A DNA stretch of 64,000 nt from JAJDUF01 sp965238265 (GTDB lineage Bacteria > Chloroflexota > UBA11872 > UBA12225 > JAJDUF01). Shown piece after piece: positions 49,165 through 57,292 of this stretch (positions within the stretch are counted from its first letter, which is position 1; every line of letters begins with the position of its first letter). Made by a program: the position numbers and the translations under genes. Where the stretch lies: assembly GCA_965238265.1 (NCBI GenBank), contig OZ250185.1, positions 2,046,001 through 2,110,000 of the forward strand. Direction: 5' to 3'. The notes beneath the pieces were generated by a model. The model was not told where the DNA came from and ran no database searches. It worked only from the letters and a program-made list of their open reading frames with translations.

Positions 49165-49255
49165 GGCCTGGCCCCCACCCTAACCCTCCCCCGTTGCGAC
49201 AGGGGAGGGAACAGGCTGTCCCCCTGCGGAGCGAGGGGACCATAGGGGGGCCGAA
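49165..49255. repeat. Dispersed C-run/G-run module
   Basis: CCCACCCTAACCCTCCCCCG, GACAGGGGAGGGAACAGGC and CCCCTGCGGAGCGAGGGGAC followed by CATAGGGGGGCC; same combination as 36915-36962. Confidence 0.65.
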
Positions 49256-49271
49256 GCAAAGGAAACGAGTG

Positions 49272-50666
49272 ATGCTGCAATCCGATGTGCGGGTGCTGGA
49301 AGTCGAGCCACACTTCATGGCCGGCCGGGCCAGGACGCCCCTCAAGTTTGGGAGCGTGATCGTCGAGGAGAGCACCTTTCTCCACGTGCGTGCGCGGGTG
49401 GAAACGCGCAGCGGTCGGGTAGCCGACGGTTGGGGCGCCATCTTCCTGTCGGATATGTGGAGCTGGCCCAGCAAGGTCGTGCCGCACGAGCAGCGCGACC
49501 AGGCGATGCGGGCGGTCGCCACCGACTTCTGTGCGCTGGTTGCCGACACGCCGGGGTATCACCATCCGATTGACCTGTGGATGAGCCTGGAAGACAACTT
49601 GCACCACACGATCCGCACTGTTGGCGAGCGGATGGACTTGGCCGAGGCGATGCCGTGTCTGTGTGGCCTCAACGCCGTGTCGTCCATTGACGCCGCGATA
49701 CACGATGCGTTTGCTATCGCCAACGGCATCGGCGTCTACGATGGCTATAGCGCCGAGTTCATGCCATACGACCTGAGCACCCATCTAGGGCCGGCGTTTG
49801 CCAGTCGCTATCCCGCCGACTACTTGCAGCCGCGGTACCGGCCGGAAGTACCCGTGTTTCACCTCGTCGGAGGGTTGGATAAGCTCCGCCGCAGCGAGAT
49901 AGAGGCCAGTGACCCCCAGGACGGTATCCCCGTGTCGCTCGATGATTGGGTGGAGCGCGATGGCCTGACGTGCCTCAAGATCAAGCTCTTGGGGACCGAC
50001 TTGGCTTGGGACATCGAGCGCACCATCGAGGTGGTGCGCGTGGCGCAAGAGGTCCACCGGCGGCTCGGTACGGGGAAAGCCGATGATCTTCAGGTCTCGA
50101 TGGACACCAACGAGCAATGCCCCGATCCGCAGTACGTGCTGGACTATCTGCATGCGCTTCAGGAGCGGGCACCGGCGGCCTACCGGGTGCTGTTGTACGT
50201 TGAGCAGCCAACGGAGCGCGACTTGCAGGCGCATCGCTGGGACATGCGCGAAGTGGCGGCGCTCAAGCCGGTCATCATAGACGAGAGCTTGACCGGCCCG
50301 GCCGATTACGATCTGGCGCGGGAGCTGGGCTGGAGCGGCGTTGGCCTGAAGACCTGCAAGGGGCAGAGCGGCGCGCTGCTCGTGCTCTGTCGCGCCATTG
50401 CCGAAGGGGTGCCGTACACCATCCAAGACCTGACGAACCCGGGGTTGTCCCTGATCCACGCGGTCGGCTTTGCGGCGCGCTGCAACGCGCTGAACGGTGT
50501 CGAGGCGAACGTTCATCAATTCTTCCCGGCGCTCTCCGTGCCGGAAGAGGCCGTGCATCCGCGCATCTTCCAGCGCCGTGACGGTGTGCTCAAGACCGAC
50601 ACGCTTGGCGACACCGGCTTCGGCTATCGCATAGACGAGATTGCCCGCCCCATCTTCCGCGCCTGA
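49272..50666 (+). CDS. Enolase-superfamily enzyme (mandelate racemase-like)
   Basis: 464 residues from ATG 49272 (AAAGGAAA upstream). The barrel residues are visible: Lys in CLKIKLLG, metal Asp in QVSMDTNEQC, Glu in LYVEQPTERD, Asp/Glu in VIIDESLTG and Lys in GLKTCKGQSG. Substrate unknown; probably dehydratase or epimerase of a carboxylate sugar-like compound. Last gene of the 46.8-50.7 kb run. Confidence 0.82.
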   Translation: MLQSDVRVLEVEPHFMAGRARTPLKFGSVIVEESTFLHVRARVETRSGRVADGWGAIFLSDMWSWPSKVVPHEQRDQAMRAVATDFCALVADTPGYHHPIDLWMSLEDNLHHTIRTVGERMDLAEAMPCLCGLNAVSSIDAAIHDAFAIANGIGVYDGYSAEFMPYDLSTHLGPAFASRYPADYLQPRYRPEVPVFHLVGGLDKLRRSEIEASDPQDGIPVSLDDWVERDGLTCLKIKLLGTDLAWDIERTIEVVRVAQEVHRRLGTGKADDLQVSMDTNEQCPDPQYVLDYLHALQERAPAAYRVLLYVEQPTERDLQAHRWDMREVAALKPVIIDESLTGPADYDLARELGWSGVGLKTCKGQSGALLVLCRAIAEGVPYTIQDLTNPGLSLIHAVGFAARCNALNGVEANVHQFFPALSVPEEAVHPRIFQRRDGVLKTDTLGDTGFGYRIDEIARPIFRA

Positions 50667-50735
50667 CATTCGGAGACGTAGGAACGTTGCCAGCCACAGC
50701 GTATACAGAGTTCACCGAGAGATAGGGGGATCGGT

Positions 50736-51203
50736 TCACACCGTCGGCAAGGGGGGATAACTTGCCAGAGAGAGCAGCAGGTCTGGGCGGTTTCCGATGG
50801 TACGCAGCAGGCGCTCGTCGGCAGTCACGAGCGGCGCCTGAGTCTGGGCAGCACAGGCAATGTACAGTCCATCGAACAACGTGCAGCCATAGCGGAGCCA
50901 CAGTCGCGCAGCTTCGAGCAGCAGCGGCTCATTATCTACGAGGGTTAGGTATGTTCCAAGCCAGTCAACGATCAAGCCTTCTACTTCCGGCACGCTGACT
51001 CGATCACGCAATGCTGCTCGGCGGAAGCTACTTGCAACCTCGACACGTATCTGGCGCGGCGCTACAAGTTCGATTAGCTCCTCTTCCTGGTAGTCGAGTA
51101 GTAGATCAGCCTCCCAAAGATGCTCCTCATCTCGGAGATACCACTTCACCGCAACGGATGCGTCGACCACCAGTAACCGCTGGTCACTGGAGAGCGGGTC
51201 CAC
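50736..51203 (-). CDS. vapC: VapC-type PIN-domain toxin
   Basis: 155 residues; PIN nuclease acidic set: VVDASVAVKWY (Asp), RVEVASSF (Glu), LFDGLYIACA (Asp) and LVTADERLL (Asp). GTG start 51203 overlaps the stop of the antitoxin gene by one base. Likely RNase toxin. Confidence 0.87.
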   Translation of the reverse strand: MDPLSSDQRLLVVDASVAVKWYLRDEEHLWEADLLLDYQEEELIELVAPRQIRVEVASSFRRAALRDRVSVPEVEGLIVDWLGTYLTLVDNEPLLLEAARLWLRYGCTLFDGLYIACAAQTQAPLVTADERLLRTIGNRPDLLLSLASYPPLPTV

Positions 51204-51400
51204 TAGCTCGCCTCGTCGCGGATGGCGCGAATGTACTCGGAGGAGGTGTCTGGGGCAATGCTCGGCAGCCGAGCGCGTTTTGCGCGAATACGGGCTACAT
51301 GCGCTCGGCGGCGTGCCCGCTCTTCCTCCGACACCGGCGCGTGCAGCCGCCGTTCAAGCTCCCGGAGCCAACGCGGTTTCGTCTTCTGCTCAGTGGTCAT
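51203..51400 (-). CDS. vapB: VapB-like antitoxin
   Basis: 65 residues from ATG 51400: basic helical WLRELERRLHAPVSEEERAR and a C-terminal DTSSEYIRAIRDE tail. No classical AbrB/RHH motif is obvious, but position, size and 1-nt overlap with vapC identify it as the cognate antitoxin. Confidence 0.7.
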   Translation of the reverse strand: MTTEQKTKPRWLRELERRLHAPVSEEERARRRAHVARIRAKRARLPSIAPDTSSEYIRAIRDEAS

Positions 51401-51425
51401 CGGGCCTGTCCTTTGCTTCACCGTC

Positions 51426-52403
51426 TCAGAAGGGTAGTGGCGTGCCGAGGCCACGCTCGACAGCGCGGCCATACACTACCGCGGCGGCAGTCACGTCTTC
51501 CAGCGCCACGCCCTGCGACTCGAACAGTGTAATCTCGTCGGGGGTGGTGCGGCCGACGACGTTACCGGCCACAACGTCGGCAAGCTCGCGGACCTGCTGC
51601 CACGAGATGACGCCCTGGTCAACCGCCGGCAGCAGATCGCCGGCTTCGCGGCGCGCTTGCTCGACGGAATCGGCCGCTACCAAGTCGGCGCGCCGTACTG
51701 TCTCGACATCAATCTCCCGGTGGGAGATCACGTTGCAGCCGGCGGCATTGATGTGCGTGCCGGGCGCCAGCCACGCTCCGCGGAGCACCGGCGTGGCGCT
51801 GTTGGTGATGACGTTCACGATGTCCGCGCCACTGACGGCGGCCTCGGCAGTTGCTACTGCCCGCACGGTTACACTCAATTGGGCCTGCATCTCTGCCGCA
51901 AACCGTTCGCGACGTGCAGCGGTGCGGCTGAAGACGCGCACTTCCCGCAACTCACGGACCGCTGCGACGGCAGCAAGCTGAGTGACACCCTGAAAGCCGG
52001 TTCCAAGCTGGCCGACCACTGCCGGCCCGCCCCGCGCCAGCTGCCGCGTAGCGACCCCGCTGGCGGCGCCGGTGCGGATTTGGCCCAGCCGGTTTGCCGC
52101 CATGATTGCCAACAAGCGCCCGTTCTCGGTGCTGTAGAGCGTGACCATCATGCCCATGCGGTGCCCTCGGAAGCCGCCGTAGGCTTTGTAGCCCAGGTAC
52201 CCTTGCGTCTGATCCGTCCCGGCCATGAAGTTGAAGCTGCCGCCGCTGAACGCAATCCGATCACGGGGCCGGTTGACCGCGCCGCCAGCGCCCAAATGGC
52301 GAAACGCCAGCTCTACAGCCTCGATAGCATCGGCCATCGGCAGGAGCCGGACGACATCCTTCTCGGCGAGATAGATGGCACCTGATGCGTGGTCTTGGCT
52401 CAC
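51426..52403 (-). CDS. Ornithine cyclodeaminase/mu-crystallin-family enzyme
   Basis: 325 residues from GTG 52403 (AAGGGGA upstream). N-terminal dimer domain with YLAEKDVVRLLPMADAIEAV, FMAGTDQTQGYLGYKAYGG, then a Rossmann domain VVGQLGTGFQGVTQLAAV and GADIVNVITNSATPVL. The family includes OCD, alanine dehydrogenase and ketimine reductases; specific activity undetermined. Confidence 0.85.
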   Translation of the reverse strand: MSQDHASGAIYLAEKDVVRLLPMADAIEAVELAFRHLGAGGAVNRPRDRIAFSGGSFNFMAGTDQTQGYLGYKAYGGFRGHRMGMMVTLYSTENGRLLAIMAANRLGQIRTGAASGVATRQLARGGPAVVGQLGTGFQGVTQLAAVAAVRELREVRVFSRTAARRERFAAEMQAQLSVTVRAVATAEAAVSGADIVNVITNSATPVLRGAWLAPGTHINAAGCNVISHREIDVETVRRADLVAADSVEQARREAGDLLPAVDQGVISWQQVRELADVVAGNVVGRTTPDEITLFESQGVALEDVTAAAVVYGRAVERGLGTPLPF

Positions 52404-52503
52404 TTGATGTTCCCCTTCACGTGTACGGCGGATCGTTGAATCCGGCGGCGCTCCAGCCCGTTCATAGGTCAGTATACTTACCTGGCGAGAGGACCATGAC
52501 TCC

Positions 52504-53127
52504 ATGGCGACAGTTGCCACGACCCGTCCGCCGCCGGCTGAAGCGACACTCTCTCCCTGGGAGCGGTTCGACGCGCTGCCGGACGACGCCAAAGCCGAGC
52601 TGATAGACGGTGAATTGGTCTCCATCATGCCGGCAAACGAGCGCCACAATGCAGTCCAACTGTTCATCCAGACGGTGCTTTCGCTCTACGTGGTGAGGCA
52701 GGGCCTCGGCCGGGTGTTCGCCGATCAATTCGAGATGCGGCTGGGGCGGCAGCGCTTCGTGCCGGACGCTTCCTTCATCCGGACCGAGCATCTGGATCGC
52801 GTGCTGCCGACCCGCATCGAGGGGCCGGCGGACCTCGTGGTGGAGGTCCTGTCGCCGGATAGCGTAGCGCGCGACCGCGGCGTCAAGCTGCGCGACTACG
52901 CGACGGCCGGGGTGCAGGAGTACTGGCTGCTGGACCCCGAGGCCGAGCGGATCGAGGTCTACGGCCGGCAGCCGGACGGCGCGTTCGTCCCCCTGGCACC
53001 GGATCGGACCGGGGCGATGGCGTCGCAGGTAGTGCCGGGCCTGCGATTGCGGCCGGAGTGGCTGTGGCCGGGCGCGGGCCGCCCGCCCGACGTGCTGGCG
53101 GCGCTGCGGGCGCATGGCATCGGCTAG
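52504..53127 (+). CDS. Uma2-family (DUF820) PD-(D/E)XK nuclease-like protein, copy 1
   Basis: 207 residues: LSPWERFDALPDDAKAELIDGELV, VPDASF, PADLVVEVLSPDS with Asp/Glu, and GVQEYWLLDPEAERIEVY, the hallmark Uma2 end. These PD-(D/E)XK proteins are common in Chloroflexota and cyanobacteria; role unknown. It is the product of a 695-bp tandem duplication with the next gene; identity is near complete except residues ~38-72. TATACT (52473-52478) lies upstream in both copies. Confidence 0.87.
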   Translation: MATVATTRPPPAEATLSPWERFDALPDDAKAELIDGELVSIMPANERHNAVQLFIQTVLSLYVVRQGLGRVFADQFEMRLGRQRFVPDASFIRTEHLDRVLPTRIEGPADLVVEVLSPDSVARDRGVKLRDYATAGVQEYWLLDPEAERIEVYGRQPDGAFVPLAPDRTGAMASQVVPGLRLRPEWLWPGAGRPPDVLAALRAHGIG

Positions 53128-53198
53128 TCGCGCCGCCCGGCAGCGTTCCGACGCGCGCATAGGTCAGTATACTTACCGGGCGAGAGGACCATGACCCC

Positions 53199-53822
53199 AT
53201 GGCGACAGTTGCCACGACCCGCCCACCGCCGGCTGAAGCGATGCTCTCCCCCTGGGAGCGGTTCGACGCGCTGCCGGACGACACCAAAGCCGAGCTGATA
53301 GACGGTGAATTGGTCTACGCCATGCCTGCCAGCAGAGCGCATAATCGTGTTGTCGGACTGGTGTATACGCTGCTGCTGGCAGTGGTGGCCAAGCAGGGGA
53401 GCGGCGAGGCCTTCACCGATCAGTTCGAGATGCGGCTGGGGCGGCAGCGTTTCGTGCCGGATGTTTCTTTCGTCCGGTCCGAGCATCTGGATCGCGTGCT
53501 GCCGACCCGCATCGAGGGGCCGGCGGACCTCGTGGTGGAGGTCCTGTCGCCGGATAGCGTAGCGCGCGACCGCGGCGTCAAGCTGCGCGACTACGCGGCG
53601 GCCGGGGTGCAGGAATACTGGCTGCTGGACCCCGAGGCCGAGCGAATCGAGGTCTATAGTGGGCAGCCGGACGGCGCGTTCGTCCCCCTGGTGCCGAATC
53701 GCACCGGCGCGCTGGCGTCGCAGGTCGTGCCGGGCCTGCGCTTGCGGCCGGAGTGGCTATGGCCGGGCGCGGGCCGGCCGCCCGACGTGCTGGCGGCGCT
53801 GCGGGCGCATGGCATCGGGTAG
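53199..53822 (+). CDS. Uma2-family (DUF820) PD-(D/E)XK nuclease-like protein, copy 2
   Basis: 207 residues, same domain as copy 1 with all motifs kept. It differs mainly in a block at residues ~38-72 (AMPASRAHNRVVGLVYTLL vs IMPANERHNAVQLFIQTVL). The 3' end overlaps the following UbiA-type gene by 14 nt in another frame. Confidence 0.87.
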   Translation: MATVATTRPPPAEAMLSPWERFDALPDDTKAELIDGELVYAMPASRAHNRVVGLVYTLLLAVVAKQGSGEAFTDQFEMRLGRQRFVPDVSFVRSEHLDRVLPTRIEGPADLVVEVLSPDSVARDRGVKLRDYAAAGVQEYWLLDPEAERIEVYSGQPDGAFVPLVPNRTGALASQVVPGLRLRPEWLWPGAGRPPDVLAALRAHGIG

Positions 53823-54687
53823 CCGCGCCGCCCGGCTGCTGGCCTGGGGGCGGCTCATCCACCCGTTCCCCGTAGTGCTCAAGGTCCTTGCCTGCGCCGC
53901 CTTCGCCATCATTGCGACGCCGAGCGGACCGGTGCTCGCACCACTGGCAGCCTTGCTGGTGGCCGTCTGCCTCATCAACGCCGGTATCGGTGCGCTCAAC
54001 GACTACTGCGACCGCGACCTCGATGCGCGGAGCAAGCCGTCGAAGCCCCTGGTACAAGGGCTGGTACGGCCCTGGCAGGCGCTCGTGGTCGGCGTCGCTA
54101 CGCTCGCTACCGGCTTGGCCGCGACGCGCTCGCTACCCTGGCCGGCTCGCGTGAGCGCCGTTGTCTACGCGACGGCGGGCATCGCCTACGATCTGGGCCT
54201 GAAGCGCACTCGCTGGAGCTGGGCGCCGTTTGTCGTGGCCTTTCCGCTGCTACCCATCTGGAGCTGGACGGCCGTGCGGGGCTGGGATCGCCGCCTGCGC
54301 TGGGTCTACCCGGTCGGCGCGCCGCTGGTGCTCGGCATCCACCTGGCAAACACCCTGCCTGACCTCGCGGCGGATCGTCGCAGTGGTGTCCAGGGCCTCG
54401 CGCACCGCCTCGGCCTCCGGTGGTCGCGCCGCGTGTGCTGGGCAGGGTACCTCGCTGCCCAACTGCTCGTACTCGCGCGGACGCGCCGCCCCACCGCTCC
54501 GGCCACAGCCGCCCGTGCGGGTGCCGTGTCGTCGGCCGCCCTCCTCGCCAGCGCGATGCTCGTTGACCGCCTCGGCGCCCGCACCGATCAGCGCGCCGCG
54601 CTCACCTGGCACTTTCGGCTATTGGCTCTCGCCGCGGTACCGCTGGCCGTCGGCTGGCTCCTGGCGCTGACCCACGAGCAGCGTTGA
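53809..54687 (+). CDS. Second UbiA-family prenyltransferase-like membrane protein
   Basis: 292 residues from ATG 53809, eight or nine helices. First Asp-rich motif NDYCDRDLDARSKPSKPLVQG, second LPDLAADRRSGVQGLAHRLG. Differs clearly from the menaquinone-type copy at 35393. It might attach prenyl/geranylgeranyl chains to another acceptor (lipid, chlorophyll-like, archaeal-type glycerol), unknown. Confidence 0.82.
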   Translation: MASGSRAARLLAWGRLIHPFPVVLKVLACAAFAIIATPSGPVLAPLAALLVAVCLINAGIGALNDYCDRDLDARSKPSKPLVQGLVRPWQALVVGVATLATGLAATRSLPWPARVSAVVYATAGIAYDLGLKRTRWSWAPFVVAFPLLPIWSWTAVRGWDRRLRWVYPVGAPLVLGIHLANTLPDLAADRRSGVQGLAHRLGLRWSRRVCWAGYLAAQLLVLARTRRPTAPATAARAGAVSSAALLASAMLVDRLGARTDQRAALTWHFRLLALAAVPLAVGWLLALTHEQR

Positions 54688-54730
54688 TCCCGGCCGCGCA
54701 ACAGCCGTCGCCAGTGCCCCTACTGCATCC

Positions 54731-55918
54731 CTACTTTAGCTTGATCTTTAGGTCGGTACCATAGTTAATCTCGGCCACCCCACAGGCCAGCTTAATTATG
54801 CTGCGCGGGCTGCGCTCAATTTGGTAATCACCGACCTTTAGATTAAGCCAGTAACCCGAACGGAGTTTGTGGGACTCTTTTTCGAATTCTGGATGCTCCG
54901 GATGAAGCTCATTGCGATTCTGAGCAATGTAGCGGCGTTTGCTGCCGTGCTTGGGAAGTGCTACAAACCTCTCAATGAATGACGAGTCGCGTTCGGCTAG
55001 GGCTTCGATGACTTGGATTAGGACAGCGCGTCCATTCCGGCAGGCGACAAACTCCCCGAAAAGAGCGAAGCCGACGCCAGCAGGTGTACCTTCCGTTACC
55101 TTCTCCGAGACAGTCGGGGGAGTGGGAGTAGGCGCGACCTTCCGGGGCGACTTCACGGTAGGCTCTTTCGGCGGCCCTTGATCTTTCGGAGCCAGCGGAG
55201 GAGTGGAAGTAACTGGGCGCCCCGCCGGGGTAGGCAGCGGCCCCGAGCCGGCTTGGACGGTTTCCTGGAGGAAACGTGACACGGTGTCCGGTGCGGGCTT
55301 GTGTCCGCACAAATCCTCAACGCATTCGGCGACCACCTCAAGCAGAATCTCATCCTCTTCTGCAACCAGCTTGGCCCAGGCCTTTGGGAGTGCCTCGTGA
55401 ATTTGGCGCTCACGGGCGACATCCTGGTAGTCGTTTCGGGCATTCGTGAGGGCCGCTCCGGAACGTACAGCATCGTAGCGCAGATAGCGCTCAAATCTCC
55501 GGACAGACTCAGTTGTATCGCTCGCGGAGAGGTCTAGCTTGCATACTCGCCGTTTGTCGTAGGTGCCTTCCTCGGCGGGTAGGAAAAAGCTCCATTCGCG
55601 CCCATCGGTGAGGATTGCTAACGGAACTCCCCGATGGAAAGCGTACTCGAAAAGCTGACGCTCGGCCCCAGTTCCCTTGCCCACTCCTTTGACCTCGATG
55701 AAGATACGAGGCTCATTCGCTGGATGGCAGAGTGCGAAGTCCACGCGGCGGCCTTCAAGTGTGTACTCGGGATAAACGACTTGAGTATCGTAGATCGGCC
55801 ATCTCAGTGTGAAAAGTAATCGCAGGACGATGCTTTGCGAAACGGCAGATTCGCTTGGGTAGTGCCTACGCCACATTTGCAGCTTCTCGCGGATATCACT
55901 CACGTCCTGATCGAGCAT
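54731..55918 (-). CDS. Solitary HSDR_N-type restriction nuclease-like protein
   Basis: 395 residues from ATG 55918 (GGAGG 6 nt upstream). N-terminal ~150 residues are the type I restriction R-subunit N-domain: RRVDFALCHP, RIFIEVKGVGKGT (PD-(D/E)XK pattern D...ExK) and QLFEYAFHRGVPLAILTDG. A helical region, a Pro/Lys linker (~225-265) and a C-terminal domain with VALPKHGSKRRYIAQ and SGYWLNLKVGDYQI follow. No helicase, HsdM or HsdS nearby. Composition less GC-rich than neighbours. Function: probable nuclease, possibly defence. Confidence 0.75.
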   Translation of the reverse strand: MLDQDVSDIREKLQMWRRHYPSESAVSQSIVLRLLFTLRWPIYDTQVVYPEYTLEGRRVDFALCHPANEPRIFIEVKGVGKGTGAERQLFEYAFHRGVPLAILTDGREWSFFLPAEEGTYDKRRVCKLDLSASDTTESVRRFERYLRYDAVRSGAALTNARNDYQDVARERQIHEALPKAWAKLVAEEDEILLEVVAECVEDLCGHKPAPDTVSRFLQETVQAGSGPLPTPAGRPVTSTPPLAPKDQGPPKEPTVKSPRKVAPTPTPPTVSEKVTEGTPAGVGFALFGEFVACRNGRAVLIQVIEALAERDSSFIERFVALPKHGSKRRYIAQNRNELHPEHPEFEKESHKLRSGYWLNLKVGDYQIERSPRSIIKLACGVAEINYGTDLKIKLK

Positions 55919-56174
55919 CGTCACCCTCCACTAGCTCACGAACTATACAACACTTGCGGACGTTTTTCCAATGCTCCTTATTGGGCTAGGGTGGGTTGGA
56001 ACCTACGATTCAATCGGCTATGGGCCGGCCGGCCTCACCCAGTCCGGGGTGAGGGCGCCCACAAGGGACGCCCCTACCGCTCTGGATTCCGGCGCAAGCC
56101 GGAATGACGGGCGTGAGGCGTCGCCGCACTCCTCCTCTCTACGAATGGAGAGGGGGCCGGGTGAGGCGTGCCGG
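55919..56174. repeat. Gap with dispersed repeats
   Basis: TTCCGGCGCAAGCCGGAA (56087-56104) plus CTCTCTACGAATGGAGAGGG (56136-56155). No gene. Confidence 0.55.
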
Positions 56175-57194
56175 TTATTGCCAGACGCGCACGGCGCGGC
56201 CGCCGGCTCGCGCCGAGGCGTAGATGGCCTCCAGGATCGCTACCGACTTGCGCCCTTCTTCAATGGGACAGGCGAGCGGGGCGCCGTCGCGCAGGGCATT
56301 GACCACGTCCTCGATGATGTTCATGGGCCGGTCGGCGGGGAAGTCAGGCTCCCACGTCGGGCTGCCGTCGGCTGCCTCGTCCTGAAAGTGCCATTCCCGC
56401 ACGCGCCAGTCGGTCAGGCGGATTGATCCGTTGGTCCCCTGGGCCTCAATCGTCCGCTCGCCCTGCCCGTAGGAAATCGTCGTCGTTTCGATAGTGCCCC
56501 AGGCCTCCGACCGGAAGTTCAGCCAGGCTTGGCACGTGTCCTCAGTCTCGATGGGCTGCTTGAAGATGTTCGTGCGGGCCTGCACGGAGACCACCGGCCC
56601 CATGAACCACTGGAGGAGGTCCAGCTCGTGGATACTCTGGTTGGCCAGCGAGCCGCCGCCGTCATAGCGCCAGGTACCGCGCCACCCGGGCGGCGATCCG
56701 CCGGTGAAGTACGTCGAGGTGCGGTACGCTTTGACGCGCAGCTGCGCCAGCAGTGGACGACCGAGCCGCCCGGCGTCGAGCGCCTGCTTGACCCGCCGCA
56801 CATCGTCCTCGTAGCGGGATTGAAAGTCTACGGCGAGGAGCACACCGGCCTTGCGGGCGGCCGCTGCCATCGCATTGACGCGCGCCACCGTCACCTCCGG
56901 GGGCTTGGTGGTGATGACGTGCTTGCCCCCCTCCGCAGCGGCGATGGCCACGTCGCCGTGGGTGCCGCTGGGCGTAAAGACGCCCACTACGTCTACGTCA
57001 TCGCGGGCGATCAGCTCCGCGGGCGAGGTGGTCCAGGCGCAGCCCCACTCCGCGCCGCGCGCTTGCGCCGTCTCCGCTCGCAGATCGCAGATCGCCCGCA
57101 GCGCGGCGCCTTCCGTGTCCAGGGCCATCTTGGCGCGACTGCCGCCGACCCCCATACCGATAATCCCAAAGCCTACTGTGCTAGTCGTACTCAT
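56175..57194 (-). CDS. Gfo/Idh/MocA-family oxidoreductase
   Basis: 339 residues from ATG 57194 (GGAG upstream). Rossmann start GFGIIGMGVGGSRAKMAL, GEGGKHVITTKPPEVT-like EK motif (here TKPPE), and C-terminal GGGSLANQSIHELDLLQWF with the His-x-x-Asp site. NAD(P)-linked sugar or cyclitol oxidation likely. Confidence 0.87.
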   Translation of the reverse strand: MSTTSTVGFGIIGMGVGGSRAKMALDTEGAALRAICDLRAETAQARGAEWGCAWTTSPAELIARDDVDVVGVFTPSGTHGDVAIAAAEGGKHVITTKPPEVTVARVNAMAAAARKAGVLLAVDFQSRYEDDVRRVKQALDAGRLGRPLLAQLRVKAYRTSTYFTGGSPPGWRGTWRYDGGGSLANQSIHELDLLQWFMGPVVSVQARTNIFKQPIETEDTCQAWLNFRSEAWGTIETTTISYGQGERTIEAQGTNGSIRLTDWRVREWHFQDEAADGSPTWEPDFPADRPMNIIEDVVNALRDGAPLACPIEEGRKSVAILEAIYASARAGGRAVRVWQ

Positions 57195-57292
57195 GGCCTG
57201 CTCAGTCTCCTTTCGTCGTAGGGACATAGCCGTTTTCGTCGGAGCAGCATACTGCGCCCCTACGGTGCGTGCCAGATGCCGCGCCAGGTTCG

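Larger units (their letters stand above)
52466..53850 (+). repeat. Tandem duplication of about 695 bp containing uma2 and the ubiA start
   Basis: CATAGGTCAGTATACTTACC (52463-52482, 53158-53177) begins each copy; ATGGCATCGG and CGCGCCGCCCGGC end each. The first copy therefore carries the first codons of the ubiA gene (53116-53144) without the rest. Confidence 0.85.

Noticed and set aside
54731..55918. Complete type I restriction-modification locus
   Set aside because: Only the R-subunit N-domain is present; no helicase, hsdM or hsdS in the window.
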